Shown one piece after another: positions 1 through 5,059 of a stretch of DNA of 5,059 bases. The stretch comes from Planctomycetaceae bacterium (GTDB lineage Bacteria > Planctomycetota > Planctomycetia > Pirellulales > Thermoguttaceae): contig JAITAZ010000615.1 in assembly GCA_031283825.1 (NCBI GenBank), positions 1-5,059 on the forward strand, given 5' to 3'. Below the pieces are notes generated by a model, which did not search any database, was not told the DNA's origin, and saw only the letters and a program-made list of their open reading frames with translations. The position numbers and the translations under genes are program-made. Within the stretch, counting starts at the first letter, position 1. Every line of letters starts with the position of its first letter.

Positions 1-15
1 CAAAAGGAAAACAGC

Positions 16-915
16 ATGAAAAAATTTTTTGACTATATATCTATATCTCGGCGAAATTTTTTACGTACAACGACAGGAGGCGCAGTGTCATTGACATTTA
101 CGCCGCTGATTTTTGGCGATGACAAAAAATTACCGTTGGCGCGTTATCAGTATGTTTGTTCGTCGGTCAACTATGCGTCTCTTTCGCTTGAGGAGGCGTG
201 TCGAAGGATTTCCGAACTTGGTTATGAATCGATTGATATTTGGGACGCGATTCCGCCTTGGTTGAAATGTCCTCATTTACAATATGCGGCGGAGACATTG
301 AAAGCCGACGGTTTGAAAAAACTGCTGGAGAAATATCGTTTGAAGCTTTGCGGATTTACAGTTTATTCTGCCGGATATGCGAAATACGCCGAGTTTCTTG
401 GTCAATGCGGCGGCGGAATTTCGATTCAAGGTAGTCGTGCGCCGACAACAAATTCATTGACTGCCGATATGAAAAAATTCATGGAAGAGCTTAAACCGGC
501 GATTGAGCTTTGTGAGAAACATAATTTTTATTTATTGATTGAGAATCACAGTGGTCGGGTGTTGTTGAACAAATTGGATTCGTTCAAGGCGTTTGTTGAC
601 CTCAACGTGAGCGACCGAATTGGAATAGCGTTAGCTCCGCATCATATTTTAGTAAACAATGAGTCGGTTGTCGAAGCGATACGGATTTGTGGAGAGCGTC
701 TTCGTTTTATTTATATGTGGTCGAATGAAAAGGGCGAGCAACAGATGCCCGGCGTTGGAAAGGTTGACATGAAGGATTGGATTATTGCGTTAAATGAAAT
801 TGGCTATTCGCGAGCGTTAACTCCATTCATGCATCACGAGCCTCTCCCAAACCGAATGGACGAATTACATCGACAATCCCTAAAATATCTACGCGAATTA
901 GAAAACAAGAAATAA
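16..915 (+). CDS. Tat-exported sugar phosphate isomerase/epimerase-like TIM-barrel protein
   Basis: Complete 299-residue protein. An AAGGA at 4-8 lies 7 bases before the ATG, which fixes the start. Residues 11-17 (SRRNFLR) form a twin-arginine motif, followed by a mildly hydrophobic stretch to about residue 33, so export of the folded protein by Tat is likely; no clear AxA cleavage site is seen. The rest fits the xylose isomerase-like TIM barrel (AP endonuclease 2 family): RISELGYESIDIWD at 64-77, a barrel strand ending in the putative metal ligand E176 (IENH, 175-178), then MPGVGKVDMKDW at 244-255 and IGYSRALTPFMHHEP near the C terminus. The usual D..H after the strand reads LAPHH (206-210), and the usual H-x-K-D reads FIYMWSN (231-237), so the classic metal site is incomplete. 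From memory, a planctomycete subgroup shares this pattern. The substrate is unknown. Export suggests a periplasmic role, perhaps in sugar or polyol breakdown. The superfamily call is firm; the exact function is not. Confidence 0.85.
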   Translation: MKKFFDYISISRRNFLRTTTGGAVSLTFTPLIFGDDKKLPLARYQYVCSSVNYASLSLEEACRRISELGYESIDIWDAIPPWLKCPHLQYAAETLKADGLKKLLEKYRLKLCGFTVYSAGYAKYAEFLGQCGGGISIQGSRAPTTNSLTADMKKFMEELKPAIELCEKHNFYLLIENHSGRVLLNKLDSFKAFVDLNVSDRIGIALAPHHILVNNESVVEAIRICGERLRFIYMWSNEKGEQQMPGVGKVDMKDWIIALNEIGYSRALTPFMHHEPLPNRMDELHRQSLKYLRELENKK

Positions 916-969
916 CGGTAAGAAAGCCAATTTTTTAAACTGTTCATATTTTGAATTTCGGTTATTGTT

Positions 970-994
970 GCCTGCTTGCTTTCGGAAAGCAGGC
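970..994. repeat. Short hairpin after the TIM-barrel gene
   Basis: GCCTGCTT (970-977) is the exact reverse complement of AAGCAGGC (987-994), with a 9-base loop. An alternative inner stem GCTTT/AAAGC (978-982 with 986-990) overlaps it. It lies 55 bases past the stop at 915 and could slow or end transcription. No T-run follows (the next bases are TTAATG), so I do not call it an intrinsic terminator. Confidence 0.5.
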
Positions 995-1006
995 TTAATG
1001 AATAGA

Positions 1007-1084
1007 GGTCAATGGAAAGCATTCGTGGGACATTTGCGGGGCGAAATTTGTCAATTTGTATCCCGCGATTGCTTGCCATTGACC
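1007..1084. repeat. 78-bp imperfect inverted repeat (MITE-like)
   Basis: The arms 1007-1032 and 1059-1084 are reverse complements at 22 of 26 positions. The outermost nine bases (GGTCAATGG / CCATTGACC) match perfectly, and 26 bases separate the arms. It sits between the two genes and ends about 50 bases before the chosen start of the pyruvyl transferase. No open frame in it looks like protein. The structure resembles a small non-autonomous repeat or a structured leader RNA. Only one copy is in the window, so dispersal is unproven. Confidence 0.6.
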
Positions 1085-1135
1085 CCTAGATTTAACGCAT
1101 TTATTAGGAAAGGATATAAAAAGCTGACGTCAAGT

Positions 1136-2224
1136 ATGAATTTCCATAGAACAGTATTCCAGAAAATTTATCGCAAAGTTAAACGTTTATTGGGTAGGGT
1201 TAGGAATTGGATAAAATATGATATTTTTGGAAAAATTCCTTTTCGTTTATATTTGTCAACTCCTAATTTTACGCCGACTAATTATTCTTACCAACAGGTC
1301 ATTAATGAGTTGAGCTTGTTGAACCGTTTTACTTTTTTGCCCAATTACGGAAATATGGGCGACATAATTATTGCACAAGCCGAGTATCAACTCTTCGATA
1401 AATTTAATTTTCAATATAAGATTTTTGATGAAACGATAACAGAAAATCTCGTTTATGGCGGAGGCGGTATATTTGTAAAAAATTGGTGTCATTGTTATCA
1501 ATGGTTATTAGAGCTATTTCAAAAAACAGAATTACAAAAAATTATTATTCTGCCTTCCAGCTTTTATGATTGTCCTGATTTATTGGAGATAATAGATGAA
1601 AGATTTATTATCTTTTGCCGAGAACAACAGAGTTATGATTACCTTGTCCAGTCTAATAAAAAGGCAAAATATTATTTGGAGAATGATATGGCTTTTTTTC
1701 TGAAGAGCAATTTTCTAAAAACGCGCAACACGCGGCGTCTTGATTACAGAAACGTTTATGACAAACTCGTTTTATCGCTTATCGATTTAAGGGAAGTAAA
1801 TGGTTTTAAGATTGCATATTTTTTGCGTGCAGACAGTGAGAAAAAAGTTCATCAACAAGATTTTGATTTATTGCAAACAATAGATTTATCTAATAGTATT
1901 AATTCCGACTCAAGTAATAAAAATGATTGTAATTTTTATTCTAAACTTTTTTTGGCGGCAATCGATAGCGCGGACATTATTGTAACTGATAGATTACATG
2001 TTGGAATTGGTTCGATGTTGTTAGGAAAAGAGGTGTTTCTGATAGATAATTCTTATGGTAAAGTATCGGAGGTTTATCGGTATTCAATGCAAAATATAGC
2101 AAGGGTACATTTTATTGACGACATTTGTTTTTTATCAGACGAAATAAATAATCGCGTCAAAAATGAAAAAATTAGAATAACGGCAAATACAAAAAATCTA
2201 AATCGAATAGGAAAATTTTTGTAA
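1136..2224 (+). CDS. Polysaccharide pyruvyl transferase family protein
   Basis: Complete, 362 residues from the ATG at 1136. The family (PF04230) transfers pyruvate from phosphoenolpyruvate to sugars of surface polysaccharides as a ketal, in the cytoplasm. Family landmarks appear in order: LPNYGNMGD (68-76), YGGGGIF (107-113), a strand ending ILPSSF (138-143), CREQQSYDYL (161-170), END-A (182-186, the usual P-D-x-A position), YFLRAD (228-233), and the C-terminal signature DRLHVGIGSMLLGKEV (285-300) followed by a K near 309. A basic stretch (residues 10-27) precedes the domain. The open frame extends up to 965, but the added residues would be encoded by the 1007-1084 inverted repeat and look non-protein, so I start at 1136; AGGAAAGGA at 1106-1114 is too far upstream to be a convincing ribosome site. 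The gene is AT-rich: I count 15 G+C of 60 at 1381-1440, against 26 of 60 at 181-240 in the preceding gene. This suggests transfer. No glycosyltransferase genes adjoin it, so its polysaccharide is unknown. Confidence 0.85.
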   Translation: MNFHRTVFQKIYRKVKRLLGRVRNWIKYDIFGKIPFRLYLSTPNFTPTNYSYQQVINELSLLNRFTFLPNYGNMGDIIIAQAEYQLFDKFNFQYKIFDETITENLVYGGGGIFVKNWCHCYQWLLELFQKTELQKIIILPSSFYDCPDLLEIIDERFIIFCREQQSYDYLVQSNKKAKYYLENDMAFFLKSNFLKTRNTRRLDYRNVYDKLVLSLIDLREVNGFKIAYFLRADSEKKVHQQDFDLLQTIDLSNSINSDSSNKNDCNFYSKLFLAAIDSADIIVTDRLHVGIGSMLLGKEVFLIDNSYGKVSEVYRYSMQNIARVHFIDDICFLSDEINNRVKNEKIRITANTKNLNRIGKFL

Positions 2225-2329
2225 CCGTTCACGTACAAGAGAAAATTTCCTTCGCCCTGAAAGGGGCAGCGGAGTTTTAACCCACTGCAACGCGGCGGGG
2301 TGTGATTTTTTCTCTTGCGAGTGAACGGT
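2224..2329. repeat. 106-bp element with terminal inverted repeats
   Basis: The ends are a two-block inverted repeat: ACCGTTCAC (2224-2232) with GTGAACGGT (2321-2329), and AAGAGAAAA (2237-2245) with TTTTCTCTT (2308-2316). Unmatched 4-base bulges (GTAC and GCGA) separate the blocks on each side. All 18 paired positions match. The interior is GC-rich, with a small hairpin (GCCC 2254-2257 / GGGC 2264-2267), and has no credible reading frame. The first base is the last base of the pyruvyl transferase stop codon. It fits a miniature inverted-repeat element or a structured 3' RNA. It has no T-run ending typical of a terminator. Confidence 0.65.
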
Positions 2330-2350
2330 ACCGTTTTTGAATGGCTAAAC

Positions 2351-2436
2351 CAACAGTAGAGACGCAATGCCTTGCGTCTCATTGTTCGATCAAAAGATCA
2401 CCGATAGAGACGCAAAGCATTGCGTCTCTACAGTTG
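2351..2436. repeat. Cruciform repeat: two GAGACGCAA hairpins in mirror arrangement
   Basis: The outer arms 2351-2370 and 2417-2436 are reverse complements at 19 of 20 positions, with a perfect 15-base core GTAGAGACGCAATGC / GCATTGCGTCTCTAC. Each arm also folds on its own: GAGACGCAA (2359-2367) pairs with TTGCGTCTC (2372-2380), and TAGAGACGCAA (2405-2415) pairs with TTGCGTCTCTA (2420-2430), both over 4-base loops. A GATC-AAAA-GATC mini-hairpin (2388-2399) lies between. From memory, GAGACGCAA..TTGCGTCTC hairpins are small dispersed repeats in several bacterial genomes, including cyanobacteria. No coding potential is seen. Confidence 0.7.
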
Positions 2437-2481
2437 TTAATTTGTAACTAATTCACTTTTTAATTTTTTCGATAAAAATTT

Positions 2482-2520
2482 CCGTGAACGGTTACTTTTT
2501 TTGTAAGCGTTCACGGTTTT
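2482..2520. terminator. Hairpin with T-run, possible terminator, sharing the GTAACCGTTCACG motif
   Basis: CCGTGAACGGTTAC (2482-2495) pairs with GTAAGCGTTCACGG (2503-2516) at 13 of 14 positions over a loop of seven Ts, then TTTT follows at 2517-2520. An A5 run at 2474-2478 gives a partial T-run on the other strand, so it could act in either direction. It lies 257 bases past the pyruvyl transferase stop, so it may end that transcript. Its arms repeat the motif found at the end of that gene, so it may equally be a mobile repeat that happens to resemble a terminator. Confidence 0.45.
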
Positions 2521-2566
2521 AAAATATTGTAACTATTCAGTAGGCGTTTATTGATTAGGTTGATCA

Positions 2567-2613
2567 CAGATCAGGTAGGCGACCTTTCGGCGAAAGGTCG
2601 CCTACCTGATCTG
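2567..2613. repeat. Perfect 47-bp palindrome
   Basis: The arm 2567-2589 is the exact reverse complement of 2591-2613, 23 of 23 positions, around the single base G2590. In RNA the tip would open to a small loop around TTTCGGCGAAA. GC content is higher than the surroundings, and the downstream bases (GGGGTAGC) contain no T-run, so it does not look like an intrinsic terminator. It fits a palindromic dispersed repeat. It lies about 420 bases before secA. The perfection of the match suggests recent arrival or active maintenance. Confidence 0.75.
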
Positions 2614-3029
2614 GGGGTAGCAAGTGCGTAACATGAGTTAATAATAAATAAACCTAAATAAATAATATAATTTTATTGATACTAAAATCGTCATTTCCAT
2701 TCTCCGCGAATATCAGTTGAATCCGTATTATCCGCGTTTAAAAATTCCCCTAATTATCTGCGTTTAAAAAATTCCGCTGATATATTACCAAAATTTATAC
2801 TGAGTAGTTACCGCCCGATTCTGTCTGTCAGGATTGCAAGAATTGAAATCGATATTACAATGTTACGGCTAATTATCTGAACGAGGATTGTAGGATTTAT
2901 GGGATTTATACAATTTATTATTTAATTCCGCACGTCCTAGTTCAGAAAACTCGTTTGCTTTATTTTCCTATATTCCTTAATTTCAATCTTGAATTGAATA
3001 TTTATTTTAACATTTAGGTCTCAAAATTT
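2614..3029. other. AT-rich non-coding stretch upstream of secA
   Basis: I see no gene here on either strand. From 2636 to about 2690 it is strongly AT-rich. At 2728-2775 there is an imperfect tandem pair (listed separately). At 2885-2906 GGATT recurs three times at spacings of 8 and 9 bases, which looks like a decayed short-phrase repeat. The last part should hold the secA promoter and leader, but no convincing -35/-10 pair stands out. Just before secA, an AGG at 3016-3018 is the only weak ribosome-site candidate. Confidence 0.5.
2728..2775 (+). repeat. Two-copy imperfect tandem repeat, period 26
   Basis: TTATCCGCGTTTAAAAATTCC (2728-2748, shown without change) recurs at 2754-2775 as TTATCTGCGTTTAAAAAATTCC, with one substitution and one extra A. 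The unit resembles degenerate 'ATCCGCGTTTATCTGCG' phrases that I recall from non-coding DNA of several phyla. No function is apparent. Confidence 0.45.
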
Positions 3030-5059
3030 ATGTCTTTTTTCGAAGATGCATTTTACTCGGTAGGCGATTTTTTTACATCCGTTACAAGATGGATTGAACG
3101 CACAATTACGTCTATGTTCGGCGCGGCAAACGCTCGATATATACGTCAACTTCAACCCAAAATTGACGCTATCAACGAACTCGAATCCGAAATGATTAGT
3201 TTGTCTGACGATGAACTCAAATCTAAAACAGACGAATTCAAAGAACGTCTCGCTAAAGGAGCAACACTCGACGATATTCTTATTGAAGCATTTGCCGTTT
3301 GCCGTGAAGCCGGACGACGCGTTTTAAGTTTACGCCACTACGACGTTCAACTTCTCGGCGGAATCGTTTTACACAGCGGCGCGATTGCAGAAATGGTAAC
3401 GGGCGAAGGTAAAACACTCGTTGCAACTCTTCCGGCATATCTCAATGCTCTAACTGGTCAAGGAGTTCATATTGTTACGGTCAACGACTACCTTGCACGA
3501 CGCGATATGGAATGGATGGGACCGCTTTATATCGCGCTAGGAATAACTGTCGGCGCAATTCAAAGCAACATGGAACCCGAAGACCGACAAAAAGCCTACC
3601 AATGCGATATTACCTACGGCACAAATAACGAATTCGGATTCGACTACCTACGAGATAACATGAAATTCGCCGCAAAAGGAGATAGCAAATATCCGCCGCA
3701 CTACCAACAAGTTCAAGGAAAACTTCACTACGCAATTATCGACGAAGTTGACAATATCTTAATCGACGAAGCACGAACTCCGCTAATTATTGCCGGTCCC
3801 GCACACGGAGACGTAACGAAATATAGTTACGCAAATAAAATTGCTATTCAATTGACAAAAGGCGTCGATTTTGAAGTCAACGAAAAAGATCACACTACAA
3901 ATCTAACCGACGTCGGAGTAAGACACGCGGAAAAATTAGTCGGCGTCGAATCGTTCTACACCGCCGGAAATATGGAATGGCCCCACTTGATCGATAACGC
4001 TTTGAAAGCTCATCATCTCTACAAACGCGACGTAAATTATATGATCGACGGCGAAGAGATTGTAATCGTTGACGAATTTACTGGTCGCGCAATGCCCGGA
4101 CGACACTGGAGCGACGGCTTACATCAAGCGGTTGAAGCAAAAGAACACGTGCGAGTCAAAGAAGAAAATCAAACTTTAGCGACAATCACTTTGCAGAATT
4201 TTTTCAAACTATACGACAAAATCGCCGGCATGACCGGTACCGGTATGACGGAAGCGTCGGAATTTCTAAAGATATATCGTCTTGACGTAATTGCGATTCC
4301 GACGAACAAGCCGCTGCGTCGAATAAATTATCAAGACGTAATTTACAAAACTGAGCAGCAAAAATTTAAAGCGATTGTCGATGCAATTGAACGAATTCAC
4401 AAATGGGACATTCTCGATTTGCGCGGCGACGAAAGCAACGAAGTAATCGGTACGATTATTCGCGAAGAAGACGACCGAATAGAATTTTTGCCCAAAGGAA
4501 TCAAGCAGCCGGAATGGTTTTTGAAAAAAAATGTCAAAAATATTTCGCGTCGCGGGCGTCCGATTCTTGTTGGAACCGTGTCGATAGAAAAGAGCGAGCT
4601 TGTATCGGGTCTGCTTGATTTGAAAGGAATAAGTCATCAAGTTTTGAATGCCAAGCATCATCAGCGTGAGGCGGAGATTATTGCTCAAGCCGGTCGTAAA
4701 TCTGCCGTAACAATCGCGACCAACATGGCGGGACGCGGTACGGATATTATTCTTGGCGGAAATCCTGAGGCGATGGCGTGGAGTATCTTGCAAAACGATT
4801 ATCCGACTCGTCTGGAAGAGCCGCGAGACGTGTGGACAAATCTAGTTGAAGAAATCGAAAAACGCGAAAATATGAAAGCCGACGGCGACGAAGTACGAGC
4901 AATGGGCGGCTTGCATATTATCGGTTCGGAACGGCACGAGGCAAGACGAATCGATTTACAATTACGCGGACGAACCGGACGTCAAGGCGATCCGGGTTCA
5001 AGCCGATTCTACGTTTCATTCGAAGATGACTTGCTGCGAATTTTTGGCGGCGATTGGTT
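3030..5059 (+). CDS. secA: Protein translocase subunit SecA, 5' part
   Basis: The motor ATPase that pushes unfolded preproteins through SecYEG. The window holds 676 codons plus two bases, in one uninterrupted frame; the 3' part lies beyond the edge. The start is ATG at 3030: an in-frame TAG lies at 3015 and no other start intervenes. The N terminus is about 20 residues longer than in E. coli SecA. Motifs seen: Walker [10 protein letters not shown] (122-130; lysine 128), [17 protein letters not shown], Walker [15 protein letters not shown] (238-251), the preprotein cross-linking domain from roughly 255 to 390 with VDEFTGR (347-353), [12 protein letters not shown] (401-412), [26 protein letters not shown] (565-577) and [15 protein letters not shown] (644-658). 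Residues about 459-508 are an insert absent from E. coli SecA, just before [17 protein letters not shown] has Leu where E. coli has Asn, as I recall for planctomycete SecA. The helical scaffold, most of the wing domain and the C-terminal zinc-binding tail cannot be judged. An 805-bp spacer suggests secA has its own promoter. Confidence 0.97.
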   Translation, partial: MSFFEDAFYSVGDFFTSVTRWIERTITSMFGAANARYIRQLQPKIDAINELESEMISLSDDELKSKTDEFKERLAKGATLDDILIEAFAVCREAGRRVLSLRHYDVQLLGGIVLHSGAIAEMVTGEGKTLVATLPAYLNALTGQGVHIVTVNDYLARRDMEWMGPLYIALGITVGAIQSNMEPEDRQKAYQCDITYGTNNEFGFDYLRDNMKFAAKGDSKYPPHYQQVQGKLHYAIIDEVDNILIDEARTPLIIAGPAHGDVTKYSYANKIAIQLTKGVDFEVNEKDHTTNLTDVGVRHAEKLVGVESFYTAGNMEWPHLIDNALKAHHLYKRDVNYMIDGEEIVIVDEFTGRAMPGRHWSDGLHQAVEAKEHVRVKEENQTLATITLQNFFKLYDKIAGMTGTGMTEASEFLKIYRLDVIAIPTNKPLRRINYQDVIYKTEQQKFKAIVDAIERIHKWDILDLRGDESNEVIGTIIREEDDRIEFLPKGIKQPEWFLKKNVKNISRRGRPILVGTVSIEKSELVSGLLDLKGISHQVLNAKHHQREAEIIAQAGRKSAVTIATNMAGRGTDIILGGNPEAMAWSILQNDYPTRLEEPRDVWTNLVEEIEKRENMKADGDEVRAMGGLHIIGSERHEARRIDLQLRGRTGRQGDPGSSRFYVSFEDDLLRIFGGDW

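Noticed and set aside
965..1135. Longer start for the pyruvyl transferase at 965 or 998
   Set aside because: The extra residues would be encoded across the 970-994 hairpin and the 78-bp inverted repeat, do not resemble the family, and are Cys/Arg/Gly-rich. The ATG at 1136 gives a normal-looking protein.
2074..2382. 102-codon open frame on the minus strand
   Set aside because: It overlaps the end of the pyruvyl transferase and runs through the TIR element; the product has no recognisable domain and an unlikely composition.
2224..2613. CRISPR array
   Set aside because: The repeats are of different sequences and lengths, are palindromic as whole units, and show no regular repeat-spacer alternation; no cas gene is present.
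2666..2671. TATAAT as a secA -10 box
   Set aside because: It lies in a long AT-rich run about 360 bases before the start and has no matching -35 element; a chance match is likely.
2982..2998. TTCAAT-N5-ATTGAA inverted repeat as a secA operator
   Set aside because: Only 6-base arms in AT-rich DNA, easily expected by chance, and no nearby promoter to support it.
4266..4793. 175-codon open frame on the minus strand, and a 71-codon + frame at 4403-4618
   Set aside because: Both lie wholly inside secA, whose frame is intact and strongly conserved here; they are out-of-frame shadows.

Overview
The window looks like ordinary chromosomal DNA from a bacterium of the phylum Planctomycetota. It is of moderate to low GC and possibly host-associated, but that last point is a guess. 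The clues are a SecA whose variants I remember from planctomycete proteins ([15 protein letters not shown], an insert in the second nucleotide-binding domain) and a Tat-exported TIM-barrel protein of a kind that phylum carries in numbers. The assignment rests on recognition by eye, not on a search.

Layout, all genes on the + strand. (1) 16-915: a complete Tat-signal protein of the xylose isomerase-like / sugar phosphate isomerase-epimerase TIM-barrel superfamily. (2) 916-1135: a spacer with a hairpin (970-994) and a 78-bp imperfect inverted repeat (1007-1084). (3) 1136-2224: a complete polysaccharide pyruvyl transferase family protein, clearly AT-richer than its neighbours. (4) 2225-3029: an 805-bp non-coding stretch whose first half is packed with inverted repeats: a 106-bp terminal-inverted-repeat element touching the stop codon, a 20-bp-arm cruciform made of two GAGACGCAA hairpins, a hairpin sharing the GTAACCGTTCACG motif with the first element, and a perfect 47-bp palindrome. 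Its second half is AT-rich and holds degenerate short repeats and the leader of secA. (5) 3030-5059: secA, 5' 676 codons, intact and in frame to the window edge.

The three genes do not form an obvious functional unit. SecA is the housekeeping ATPase that drives export through SecYEG. The pyruvyl transferase would act on cell-surface polysaccharide, and the TIM-barrel protein is probably exported folded by Tat. Spacers of 220 and 805 bp argue against one operon.

I found no convincing new multi-gene system. The points most worth a second look are the dense cluster of unrelated palindromic repeats before secA, the shared motif that overlaps a stop codon, and the roughly 50-residue insert in SecA with an Sm-like beta-strand look.
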